From: Undaria pinnatifida
Lineage: Eukaryota; Sar; Phaeophyceae; Laminariales; Alariaceae
NCBI GenBank assembly: GCA_012845835.1
Contig: JABAKD010000025.1
Coordinates: forward strand, 14,919,966 to 14,983,965
Length of the DNA: 64,000 nt
Direction: 5' to 3'
Position numbers and translations under genes: made by a program. The notes beneath the pieces are model-generated. The model made no database searches, was not told where the DNA came from, and was given only the letters and a program-made list of their open reading frames with translations. This document shows positions 13,901 through 26,300 of this stretch, in pieces (position 1 is the stretch's first letter; each line of letters opens with the position of its first letter).

Positions 13901-14440
13901 CCAAGACGTTGTTTTAGGGTCGAGTGCTACCGTTGTAGTCTAATGTATAGACTATAGACTAGACTACACTGTTAGTGTATGTGTATCCTACACTAGCTCC
14001 ATCATATCGGCCCTGTCCAACGTTTCATTTCCCCGAATATTGTACGTAGATTAGTCTTCTTGCGGGACTCTTTCTTACGAGAAGGGCGGCTATTACGGTA
14101 GTAGATATACCGATGGTGTTATTATTCACATTGGCCGGTGTGAAAGTCAAGAGCGAGACTCGAGCGGAAACGGCGCCCAACACCCGGGGCAGCAGCAGCA
14201 AAAGCGGAGCGATCGTTGCATCCTTACGTCGTCACACAAAGAAGCTTTTCTCAAGCTGCAGTCGTGTGCAACGTAGTTGTGTTGTTCACCCTTTGTTCAC
14301 CCTGATCCGTGGAAGTCAAGACGGCGAGGGGTACTCGACGGGGCGACTCGAACAGAAATGAGGGGATAAAACGAGCACAGAACAATGACCGAACGATATC
14401 GTGTCCTCACGATATTGGAAGATGGTTGCAAGTTGCTGCC
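7940..14440. repeat. Cluster of GTGGTCGAAGTCAAG-family repeat copies
   Basis: Related copies begin near 7943, 8540, 9150, 9720, 11340, 12280, 13340, 13740, 14110 and 14290. The shared order is CGTGGTCGAAGTCAAG, then GAGACTCGAGCAG, then GGCCGAACG, then CGAACGATCCTCGCAT with CTCACACGAAG, then a TTGCAAGCTGCAGTC end. Copies differ greatly in decay, which suggests a long-active, probably non-autonomous element. Confidence 0.6.
10490..10780. mobile_element. MITE-2 family copy without internal array
   Basis: It has the hallmark GGTCACTCGCGC segment near 10545 and the internal CAGTGAAGTAGG...GAGTGGTGAAAACTCG segment near 10690-10730. It ends in a poly-C tract followed by TACCGTAGCCTGG. Compared with the copies at 49400-49960 and 53285-54320, it has no tandem array at the GCGAG junction. 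Confidence 0.5.
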
Positions 14441-15323
14441 AAATCGGTGCAGGGAGTCAGAGTACACGCGTATACCATGATGAACTACCTTGCTGTATGC
14501 GCGGCACTCTCGCCCTACTAAGGGATAGATTTTAAGCGCCGCGCCTCTCTTCGGGTGTATCGCTGTGTGTAGTCTGCACGAGCACACCAGCTGGGTGGAG
14601 CAAGGAGTTCGAATATCTCAGACCCGTAGCATGTTAGCTATCGTATGCAGGACGCTCGGCTCGTCAAAATATGGATCACAACATGGTGCATTTATCGTTA
14701 CATTTGCCGTAGAAGTCTAGTCTACACGAATAGCAGGTAAGGTCGGGGGCGATGCAGTAGAATCGGCGTCAGTTAGCTGCCTCACGTCGGCATTCGAACC
14801 TCACCAGCTAGGTGTGGGCGTATTTGACGAGGAACCCGCACCACCAGCCCACCGACTCGCGGCAGACGTCGAGCTGTCGGATTGTTTCTCGAACCACGCT
14901 TGGTGGATCAGCCTCGACAAGTTCTGAACTACCACAAGCGGAGGTACAGACACCCAGACACACGCAGGCACGCAGGGGCGCAGGGACACATGTTTGGTCG
15001 AGCGGGCTGTTTGCGCGGCGAAACCGTGAATCCGTGAAACGGCGAAAAATGAACCGTTAAAAAATCGGTTTCGTTGAGAATCCCGGAGGCATTATCATAA
15101 CGGGATAACACTGTTATATTAAAAATAATAACCTTTCACAGTTTATTTTTTTATCAAAACATTTCTTATATTACCGTTCAAATGTGTTTTTTGAATAACC
15201 TCAACTGCGTCACGCAACATCAGACATCAGAACCACAGCAGCACCAGCACCAGCAGTACCAGCAAGAAGCTTGCACACTGCTGCACGTGGTAGGCAGTGC
15301 TGCCTCGGTTTTTCTTCACCACA

Positions 15324-17354
15324 ATGCTCACCTCTGCATTCGTAGACGTACAGTCAGCGGCATGCTTTGCAGGCTCAGTGCCAGTGAGGTTCTCAACCAG
15401 GGCGATGCCTGGTGAAACCAAATATCGTTCTAGGCTATCTTGCCAGCTACGTTGCACGGCTGGAGCTATAATCCATCAGTCAATCGCCGTACCAGTCACT
15501 CGGGGGAAGCTTCCAGCCCAAACCCTGCTGTCTTTGAACGCCGGAACGGTCGACGATGATGGCGGTGGTGGCGTTTTGCCGGGCTCTTCTGAGGAGGGAG
15601 AGTCTCTGTGGTTGAAGAGCCTAGACCCTGCCGTGTCGTCGCGAGCAGCTTCTCGCAACGTGGCGGGCACAGCAGTAGCAGGCAGCAGTTTGGCTGCCGT
15701 TGGGATGCCTGCTGCTGCTGATGATGATGATGATGATGATGCGCAGAATTCTGCTACTGCTACAGGTGTTGCGGGCCCTGGTTCTTCTGGTAAGGCACCT
15801 GCTGAAGAGCTACCAGATATAGCATCAACGACAACGGCAGCGACGACGATCAACTCCGCTGCAGGGTCTGTTGAGGACGGGTTGGTTCCGCCCGGCGACG
15901 CCGTAATGAGAAAACGAGGGCGGCCGAAGGGATCGAAATCCAAAGAAGTGCAGACTACGGGTGCAGGAGGTTTAGAAGGAGCTCTGCAACAGCATCTGGG
16001 TGTTCTTGAGCCAGTAGTGGGAGAGAGGGGGAAAGGGGGAGTGGGGGGGCGTTTAGAGGCCAAATTGAGACAGAGGCGTCCGGGCGTTGTTGAACCAGCT
16101 GCAGGAAGGGGGGCGGGAAGGGTAAGTGGGAGAGCAAGAGGAGGAGAGAGAGGAACAGGAGAAAGAGAAGGAAGAGAAGGGGAAGGAGAAGGTGGTGGTG
16201 GAGAACAACATCTGGGCGTTATTGGACCACCCGCGGCGGCAGGAGGGGGAGGACGAGGAAGACGAAGAGGACGAGAAGGAGGAGGAAGAGGAGGAGAACA
16301 GCATCTGAGCGTTATTGAACCAGCCGCAGAAGCAGGAGGGGGGCGGGGAGGAGAAGCGGTGGCTTCGGAGGTAGGAACAACGCTAGTAGCGGCAGAGGGG
16401 AAGGCGAAGAGACGTGGGCGGCCTAGGGGGTCTAAACATAACGCCAAGACGGACGGGCAACCTTTGGAGAAATCGGTACGACAGGTGGTGGGTACTGGCG
16501 AAGGAGATGGAGCACCAACAACAACGGCAGCATCAGCAAAGGCAGCAACAGGGGTAGCAAAAAGTAAACGAGCAGCATCTGCGACACCGGCGGCAGCAGC
16601 AAGATTGAACGAGGCAACAACAAAATTAACTCTAAAAGGGACTGCGGCGGCAGCGAGAAGAAGAGTAGCACGACTAGCAAAAACGACAACAGCAACAACA
16701 GCAGCGATTCCACCAACAGCTAAACCAACAACGTCGACAAAAACGACATCAACACCAATACCAGCACCAATACCAACACCAATGCCAACGCCAACAGCTG
16801 CAGCAGTGGCAGCGGTAGCTGCGGTTGCCAACAGCGTCGTGCGAACCGGCGGAGCTTTCCACCAACCAACGACACCAATACCAACCGTGCCTCCAACCCC
16901 AACCCCAGACGCCTCTAACAAGGAAACCCCACCCTTTAAAGAAGACTATACCCCGATCCTCGGGGTAATGAAATACCGGCGAGGGGACGCAGCCAAAGTG
17001 TCGTTGGAGCAACAACTGTCCTTCCTGGGGAAATCGGAAGTGGACGCTATTTTGATGGAGGCATCTTTGTCTCAGGGGGCGGGGGGCGGGGAGGTGGCGG
17101 TGGATCGGGGAGACGTGGCAGGCGTGGAGGCGGCGGCGGTAGGGGGTGAGTTGGAGGGATGGGAGGCTTCTTTGACCCAGGGCGTGTCGGGGGGTGCAGA
17201 GGCGTTGGGGGAAGCGGGGGAGGTGACGGGGGGGGGTGGAGATCGCGGAGGACTGGATGACGTTGCGATGACGGAGGAGGAGGCTCTGCTGGTGTTGCTG
17301 GAGGCGGAGGCGGAGGGAGGAGAGGAATACGAGGAGCTTCATGAGCTGCGAGAG
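15324..17354 (+). CDS. Exon 1: Ala/Gly-rich region with two AT-hooks
   Basis: The exon has 677 codons from ATG to a GAG|GTGGGT donor (phase 0). AT-hook cores RGRPKGSK (residues about 198-205) and RGRPRGSK (364-371) are diagnostic of minor-groove binding to AT-rich DNA. Between them are four imperfect units, [27 protein letters not shown] and EQHLSVIEP, each followed by Ala and Gly/Arg-rich linker. A Thr/Pro-rich stretch follows at about 460-530. A better-ordered segment starts at [12 protein letters not shown] (about 533), and the end is acidic and helical. Without splicing, the frame would stop at 17438. Confidence 0.7.
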
Positions 17355-20300
17355 GTGGGTGGGTTCCTCGGCTTCGCCTCCCGCTTGAAATTGAGCAGCA
17401 GGTTTCCCGTTTTTCTCGCTTGCCTGTTTCGTGGTTGATTGAAGCGGACTGGGTCAATACATTCTGCTCTATCGCGTCTATGCTTGGCTTTAAGTAAGCC
17501 GTCTCCTTAACCCCAATGGCTTCCAAAAATGCTCGGAATGACGATGTAATGGTTAGAAAGAGTGGGCTATCAACCACGTAAAATCGAAGCTGGGCCCCGT
17601 CGTAAACAATGCTGCCGTCGCAGGCGCACACCTATTTCTCAACGACCCACGTTATCATGGCAACTACGTCAGGAGCTTGAGGCGAATTGGGCCGGTCATT
17701 TCCACTCTCGTCCTTCATCCCCCCCTCGCGCGCGCGCCCGCTCTCCAGAACCGCCCACCGCTTCATGGGGAGCTTCAGCCCTTGTGAGGCCCGTATATAG
17801 CGACCAAAATACGACGACTTCGTTGTTTTCAAGCGTCTACGAGTAGTGTGAGCGCGCAGCAGTTCAACTGGGAGGATCATGCTTCCCCTGTCCCGTATGT
17901 ACGAGTATTTGCATGTTGTATTAAATAATTCGGAAATAATTTTGTAGCGTCCGCCAACCGGCAGTGGGCAATGTCGTAACCGTCAATTTCGTGGTAATCC
18001 CCCCCCCCTCCTGAAGTCTCAATCGGGTTGATCCTTCAGGGGCCTGGGACGGACTGTGCCAGTCATCTCCGCTCTCTGCCTTGCCCCCCCCCGTTCCCAC
18101 CCCCCCCCCGTCCTACAACAGCCTGAAATATTAGACATGAGCTACGATGAGCGTAGATTTTTTGGCTGGATTATTTTCTGAATGGCAGAGCTCCTTAACC
18201 CAATACCATTCGAATAAAATATTTAATTGTTGTTTGCAGCATGAGTTTGTGCGTACCTAGGCCATCGGGGATTTTTCTTATCAGATTTTCAATTTCGTTT
18301 TCCTCAAAACTAAATAAAGTATGTTTCTTGGGGGCTAAGACCGGTGACAATGGAAGGCCAGAATTTTGAAATTCCCGAAGATCCCAGCCAATCTTTGCCT
18401 GAACGGTCGCTCTGGACCCAAGTTAGTAGAATTATTTTTTGAAACTTTCCAGAATTGCCGAAAAAAACGATTTCTCGCGGCGATTTTGGCCAACATCGGC
18501 CTGAGAAACTCTCAAGCAAATCTTAGATTAGTCGCGGCGCAATTTCGTGCTCTCCACACACTTCGTTCGACGAAATGAACGACAGCGTCGTGAACTCTCA
18601 ACGCGGCGAGCTCGTTAGGGGATCCCACCCGCCGTTGGTGCACAGCGCTCACTCTATGGCCGGTGATTTGTGGCGGGCGCCGATCAGGCTTCTGTTAAAA
18701 GCACTTTTTGGTGGCTGGGGTGTAGAAAACTGAAACAAAAACTCTCTATCATCTCCCATCGGGCAAAAAACAGGATTTTACGAGGATGTGACGGAAGACC
18801 ACATGACATTACATGCAACCTGTCACGCCCTAGGGCATGGATCGAGGTGAACTCTTCGGCGCTGTCACCTACCCTCATGTGGCCTTGTCCGGAACGAAGA
18901 GGAGTGACCATGGGTTGTCTCTATCTCGAGATCGAAGGTCATTCGTGTTTGGTGGGCAGTGTTGTTCAAGGCTTGGTGACAACTAAACAAATTGACCTGT
19001 TGGACCGCATGACCAAAAAAAGAGCCAGAAAAAAAACATATTAGTCATATTTTCCCAATAGCGACGTTACCCGGAATCTTCCAGGAAATAACCCCAAAAA
19101 AAAACTTTGCAAACTTTTTGGCCAAACTATCGGCTTTCCATTGTCATCGGTCTAAGGGACAAGAACTCCTCGGCCGGGAAAGTTGCCTCAGAAAAAGAAT
19201 GGGGAACCTCTACCGCTGTAGCATGTGTCGTTTTGGACCATATGCTGTAAACCTAACTCCAACCAAGGCATGCTACTATTGTCGGGGACCACAGTTTGTT
19301 TTGTTTGTTTTTTGTATGGGCGACTACGGTAATCCGAACCCACGATGTGCACAAAAACCTATGTACCCCCCTGTTTGTAATAACCATACTTAGTCCTGCT
19401 TGCTATGGAGCCATCCCGAGGAAGGGGTTGCCCTTGCTGGACTAAAGGGTTCTGACCGATCTGACCGATCTAACTGACCTGACCGATCTGACCGGTTCAT
19501 CTCCTCAAGTGTGTGGATTAATCGGCCGTGTAATTTTTTTTGTTCTTGTACGAGTAGATTCGTTTTAGGACTAGCGCATAGCAGAGCTATTGGTGATGTT
19601 GCGCGAACGAATATGTCTACGAAGCCATGGTTCGGGTGGCGTTGATATTGAGCTACTCTTCGTGCCAGGAGGTAGCTGAGAAAGTTGTTCGAAGCGGCTG
19701 CACCCCTACGGTGGGAGGACTGTATCTTGCCCCGCAATAATACAACTGCTGATAGTACTACTAGTGTTACTAGAGCTGTGAGTCGGCACGACTTAAGTCA
19801 CCAACTAGTAGCGAGTCGGACGAATGGTTAGTCGTTTTCCGCAGGTGCGAACTATCCGTGTTGTTGGGTTTCCATGCTTGTATGAAGGATTGCTTAATTC
19901 CGGAGAGCGTTTTTTCGTTTTGGGGTGGGGGCCGGGGGGCTGATTTAGCTCGCTTCGCCTTCCGGACCTTAGTCGGCAAGTCGACTGACCGTCAGCTGGT
20001 TTCACCAGTCGACTTGCCTACTAGAGTCGCTCTAGTTGGCTATCAGCACCAACCGATTAGATTTTAGTCGTATAATCCTGCCCACTCACAGCTGTACATG
20101 TTATGGTAGGGCTGCGCCTTAATGTTTCTGGTGGTGCTCATTTCAGGAGCTCTAGGTCTCACTCCAAAAAATAATGAACTAAATAATCCCAGATGGCCTA
20201 AGTACTTATAAAATGTGAATGCTGTAAAATCAAGAATGGAATTCCGGCGATTTCCGGCGATATTGGAGTAACCCGTTTGGAAATTAAGACGCGAAAATTG

Positions 20301-23300
20301 ACGGAAAAAAACTGCCGATGACAAATTTCATCAACCACATGACGCAGTCCGAGCTGCTGCTGCTCGTTGTGTCGGAAGATGTGGTCGAATCGACAAACGC
20401 AGGAAGCTGTGAGGGAAGCGTGAGGCATGACCATACTCGGGGTTGCCTCAAGCTTTTCCCTAGACGCTTGATTTACACCGCGCTCTCGTCGCTTTTTGGT
20501 CTGTATACATATGGCTCCCAAGAGGTTTCAGAGCCCGCCCTGTCAGTCGTGAATATTTTGTGCTAAACTTTGTTCCCACATCGTAGCACGCACCGAGCCG
20601 CATGGGAATTTTTCCGGACCTAATAAATACGATTGAGCCATTGAGAGGGTAGTATGGCGCATCAACGACAAAAGCTACGGTAAAGGGGGGCCATATTTTT
20701 TTCTGTGCGAGGTTTATTGATCACTTACGGGGCGCTCTGTACCCCACCCAAGAAGTGATTTTCGACTTAGCCGAAAGTGCAGTTGTGATGAACAAACCCA
20801 TGGCCTGGACAGGCAAACAAATCATATTTGCCAAAACAAAAACGGCACATTACCACCATTTAGGGTTAAGGAGCTCCGTCGGTCGGAAACAAAAGATGGA
20901 CATGGGTGCCACCTCGATCTTTGCACGCGTCCAACCATGTTGTCGAAGCCGGGGCAAGCGGTTTTCTCTGACGATGTAAAAAAGTTCATGCAGCCAGCAA
21001 ATACGTTTTGGGCACGCTTCATGACGTTCTCATGCCCAAACACCTGGAAAGTTTGAACAGGTGCAAGTCTCGTAAGGGTCGCAGCGTGGGCAATCAAGGA
21101 ACCAAATTTCACGTGTAGAAATGAAAACAAACGACCCTATTTTTTGCATGTTTTTCGGGTTTCAAGGGAAAACAAAGCAAGAAAATAAGCGAGTTGATTA
21201 CAGTATCGGCCAAACCAAACAGCCCGAACTGCTGAGATGGAGAGTGCACCAGAGAGCTTCAATGCACGGAGATCTCCGGCACGCGCGCAGGATTATACTA
21301 GAGGTCGTACCGACCTGCGCGCGCCTGCTAGACGAATGACCAGAGCTGTGAGTCGGCAGGATTTTAAGACTAAAAACTGGTCGGTTGCTGCCGTTAGCCA
21401 ACTAAGTGGCTTTAGTCAGCAAGTCGGCTGGCGAGCCAGTTGATGGTCAGTCGACTTGCCGACTACGTCACCTGCCCGTCCCCGCCCAACAACAACAACA
21501 ACGCACTCCGCATTAAACAGTCCTACCAGTATGGAAATCCATTAAGTCGGATAGTCGACACCTCCGGAGAACGACTAACTATTAGTCCGACTAGTAATTA
21601 GTTGGTTACTTAAGTCGACTCACGGCTGTGCGAATGATGCAACCATAACTGCCTCAGTTATGGTCGGTATATCTTGGGGTGCTACAAAACCACACGTCGC
21701 GCAGAGCACCGGTTCCCACTTGATGCTTTGAATGTTTCGGGGAGGATTTGTGTGATCTAGTTCATGGTACCGGGTGGGAGCCGTACGATCTGCATGATCT
21801 AACAAATATGTCCGGGGTTTCGATCTGTACTCCTATGAACAGATCTTGCATCTGAGAACGACAGATATAGATATATCGAGATTACCTAGAGAATGATCTG
21901 TCTAAGGTTTGATACCTTCTCCCGGAACGAAGCTGTGTGTGCTTTTTTTATTTTGTTTATCATCCCGTCTATTACCTTCGCACTATTTATTTTTTCTTTC
22001 TTCCTCCTGTAACGTACCTCAGATCCAGCGTCATTTAACAGGCTCTTCTTCCCCCTCCCCACCGCGGTACGCGCCTTCATTTACATCGCGAGAAGACTTT
22101 GGTTGTTTCTTCCCTCGTCGATTCGCATCAAGTTCCGCGCGCCTACTCACGCTGCTAGGCGCTCTCAGCAGTAATCAAGAGGTAACTATGTACTGTGTCA
22201 TGTTTTGGAACTAGGGCCTAGTCACGCCTTGCCAATAAAAAATTGTCTTGGAATGGGGTTTGCGGGATACCAATCTTTTGCGTGAGTAGGTAAACGTACG
22301 GTGGTATGGGAACTGGACGAGCGTCATAACTCAAGGACCGCCCAACCCGCGAAAACTAGGTTGAGCCAATTCTTACGCAGTCGAATCCGTCAGTCGAAAA
22401 AAATGTTTGTCAACTGGAGACCATGTCGGGCCTCTCACACAGTCGAAAAAAGAACTTTTTCGATTCAACTTTGTTCGACTGGCAGACCCAGTAGAAGACG
22501 TTGGCTTTTTGGACTGGATCTGAAAGTCGAAAAACTCAGCCCAAAACGTGTTTTGGAACCCATCGCATCTCTCATCCCACCACAAGACACACACCCACGC
22601 ACCACACCCACACCAGGTACCACGCAGCAGTTTCCGGCAACAACGCCGACGCTTGCTTGGCTGCTGTCACTGCTGCCGCTTCTCGCCGCAAGTCAGCGTG
22701 GCGCGTTCCTAGTTCCGCGCGCCAGCAGCGTGTGTCCTACCACGGTAAAGCCGGCAGCGCGCGGTATCAATGACATTTTCTTGACAACAGCTACGTTTTC
22801 TACAGCTTTCGCGGCTCTCGGCTGAGTGCAACGGCACGAACACCGTAGCTTGGTCGGCTTCGGGTCGAGTCCAACGCCACCAACCCGCTTGGACGAGGGC
22901 TCGTCGCGCGTGAAGCATGCGTTGCCCGCGAAGAACGCACGAAGCACAGAGCTCCCTACCGACTTTCGACTGCCATACTGCAGTACTCCCTCACACCAAA
23001 CGCTTCCAGAAAGAGCACAAGAACTATCAAATCGACTCGACTGCCGATAACAAGAGAGACCCAGAAGAATCCAGTCGAAAAAATGTCCAGTCCGAAAAGA
23101 TCTTTTTCGACTCTCGGATTCGACCGCACAAGAAACGACCCTAGAAAGGCCAAATTGGTTTACTTTTTTTTGTGTGTGTGTTTGGTGGGTTCGGTTGCCC
23201 TTTGATTGTAAGATTTGCCACGTTCATTGCTGTTGTTGCATGTGTCACCTGCCGTGCCAAGTTTGGCATCCCGCAAACACCCCAACGAAAGATGTGTTGG

Positions 23301-26300
23301 GGGGGTCAGTTTGTGTGAGTGAGTATGAGCGAGTCATCCCACGGTAACGTTTGCCGTTGTTGGACTAAACGTTGTGACCGGTTGAGCTCGCCTGAAGGGA
23401 GGAAGTGTCGGCTAGTCTGGAAAACATTTCGGGCAGGCTTGTTAGTAGGACGCAGCGGGTAGGGGTGTTCGTCGTTCGTCAGGTTGAGCGAATTATTGTG
23501 TTTGGGGCGAGATTTTAAGAGCTCATCACGTCAGGAGCTCAGAAAGTTCCCGCGGCACCCCCCACCGTGGGACGGCTGTCTCTCAGGAGGGAGCGTGGCT
23601 TGTCAACCTTGCTCCAGAAGGTGGGCAGGGGGGTGCTACTGCCCTAGCATGCGCTACGCCAAATCTCCTTTTATGTCTTTCGCGATGCCTTGTCGCTGGG
23701 CTTGTGATGTGTGACGGCAGAGTGTGGGATCTCTCAAGTCGGTACGGGAATACAAGTTTTACTGTGTTCCCAATGCCTTTTTCTCTGGCTCGTATTTTGT
23801 GACCACGTTGAGCTTGTATCTCTCTACAGTGGGCGCTAAGAGCGCCCGAGATAAGAGCATTCGGAACTTATGTCGGCATGCCCCGCGTACACATAAAACA
23901 ATATGCTTCCCACTACAGAGAAGATCGAAGCGTGGTTAAGAGCACGTATTTTCGCCTGTCACATGGTGCTCTTAAATCGGTGTATCCTCTATAATCGCCG
24001 CAGACACTGCATAATTGTGCAGGGTGTTGATGAGTACAGATAACGATTTTATGACAATTAACACACACGCGACCATGGCTACCACGGTAGGGAGATCGCA
24101 TTTTTAGCGGGTCAGAACCGCTCTTGAGGGTGGACATTCGCACTTCTTGATTTCACCCTGTGCTCGGCATAAATTGACATCGTTGGTTTTTGCGCCGACG
24201 AGGCGTTTTTATTTCTAAATCAGTTTCGGGTGAGGCAAATAACGCTCGCGTGAATGGCCTCAACTCAGAAGTGATAATAGGGGTACCCCCCCCCCCCTTA
24301 CCTTCGCCTTGATTACATACACCGTGCCTCAACCGCCCACCTTACAATGGGGACCCCCTGACCATCCAGGGGCTTGAGGCGGATTGGGCAGAGGCTAGAG
24401 CGGCAGCAGTGGCGGCGGCCGCAGCAGCTAGTGGGGGAGGCTCGAACAGCCCGACCCCTTCTACCACCGAGGGTGATGCGGCTGCTGGAGATGTTAGAGG
24501 GCACCGGTCCCTTCGAAGGGGGAGGGGTCGGGGGGTTCGACAAGCAAAGGCAGAGGTGGGTTGGTTGATCTGTAGCATCTGCATGATTTGTACTTGTGTC
24601 CCAACCCACTGACCTGTACGATGAAAACTGCACCTCGGACAGATCACGATCTAGATCATATAGATCACGCATTTCTCTGCACTGTACGATCTATATCCAG
24701 GCAGATCACGATATGTCAGGCGTGTTGAATATCAATCCTTTTCATTTTCTTGTAACTCCTCAGGTCGCGGAGAAACAACCGTGGCGGCACGCCAGCTCCC
24801 TTAAGGATCGGTTAGGCTTGACCAATGAAGAGCTCGCAATTCTGAAACTGTCACCCAGGTCGGGTTTGGGTGGAGGCGACCCAATCAGGGTGGAGCAGCG
24901 ACTTACGGGGAGGTCGGCTGGGGGGCCCAAGACTGCTGTAGGATATCTACTGGGGGAGTTGCGCATGCGGCCTGAAGAGGTGAATGGAGACGGAGAGGGG
25001 GGGGGGCAGGGCATGCTATGACTAGCTACGATATGGTACCAGCCGATCTAGAGTGTGCACGTACAAGCGACCTAAGATACCGACGGGCATCAGTATAATA
25101 GATACGAGGGCTCCGAGCGAGTGCCGGGGCCCATGCTCCGGATAGGGTAAAACCCCTTTGATTTGTTCGTCTCATGTTTTGATATCTGTTTGCACGCTTG
25201 CAGGATCAAGTATGTGCGAAACATGTATATGGTACCTGGTAATGTTTTGGCATGCCAAGGGTTGCGGTAGCAGGATGGAGGCATTCCATTGCCATGTTTT
25301 TGTTCGTACGTTGCTCTTGCTGTGTTGTTGGCGGGAGTTCCATCCTAGAAAGGGGGGGGGGGGGGGTCAGGAGGAGGCAATAGTTTCTCCCCTTCACATT
25401 TTTGTTTGGCTTGCGTTATGTTTCCTTGACTGACCCCCTTCTGCTATTTTTTTTGTGTGGAACACGTGGCTTTGTACCCTTTGACAACGCGGGTTTTCCC
25501 TTCGATTGACGTGCATACTGACACCTTCGTTGGGGGGGGGGTAGGGGTTCGAGAGGAGGGGGTGAGAGGGGGGTATGGTATGCAGGAGATTTTGGGCGAG
25601 CTGTTTTGCTTTTCCTCATTTAGGCTAGGTTGTGTTTGGGGGGGGCGGTCAGCGTCAAGCAAAGGGTAGTGGAGAGATCGGTGAGAGGCCCGAAGACTGC
25701 CGTGGGATACTTCTTGGGGGCGTTGCGCAGGAAGGTGGGTGGAAGGGGGAGGGGAGGGGGGGATGGGGGCAGGGAGGCGGGGGGGGGGCGGGGGGGGCGT
25801 TTGCGTCCTGAAGAGGTGGTTGGGACGGGGGAGCGGGGGAAAGGTAGAGGGGAGGGGGGAAAGGGGAGGTAGCAAGGGGTTGGGGAGACGGGGGTGGGGG
25901 GCTGGTGTGAGAGTGTTTCCAACCTTTTTTATCGAGGTATGATAGTACCGGTCGCCCCGGTGGCGTATCAGGTTATCCTCGAGCTTGGTATAGGTTAGTT
26001 TCGTGAGTTCGAACCCCCCCGAGTGCGTACTCGTATAAATTCGTGGGAACTTTTCCTTGTGCACAAGTTGACTTGCGAAAAGCGCGAGAGCGTGAGTTAG
26101 CAACACTCGATCAAGAATCGACAAGCAATGGGATTGCTGAACCCTATGCGCGATAAGAGTTGAAGGCAAGAACTGGGGGGGAGAAGCGACGACACCTGTG
26201 ACCACGGCTTGTCCAAAAGCTAGAAAGTAGATGTGTATAAAAAAAAAAATGGTACTGGGAAGGTACTGGGGGGGCTGGCAAGGTATTGGGAGTAGTGGCA

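Larger units (their letters stand above)
6500..15300. other. Gene-free stretch full of dispersed repeats
   Basis: No convincing gene. Frames are short and inconsistent between repeat copies. Most sequence belongs to the repeat families listed separately, above all the GTGGTCGAAGTCAAG family. Single poly-C or poly-G tracts lie near 10739 and 11418. Confidence 0.65.
17640..24369. other. Presumed intron 1, repeat-filled
   Basis: If exons 1 and 2 belong together, this stretch plus 17355-17640 is a 7-kb intron. It holds repeat family X (18480-19005), two hAT-like MITEs, a copy of family Y, a TIR element and poly-C tracts. No further exon was convincing. Confidence 0.5.

Noticed and set aside
15476-16921. 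481-residue minus-strand open frame
   Set aside because: It is the antisense of the GC-rich, low-complexity exon 1; its Pro/Ala/Ser content follows from the complement, while the plus strand has AT-hooks and a splice donor.
24374-24568. Alternative frame of exon 2 containing [15 protein letters not shown]
   Set aside because: It looks protein-like, but splicing to exon 3 in that frame meets a stop within about 20 codons; only the other frame joins exons 1 and 3.
25948-26020. tRNA gene suggested by box A and box B
   Set aside because: Acceptor and T stems do not pair and the sequence continues into a SINE body with an A tail.
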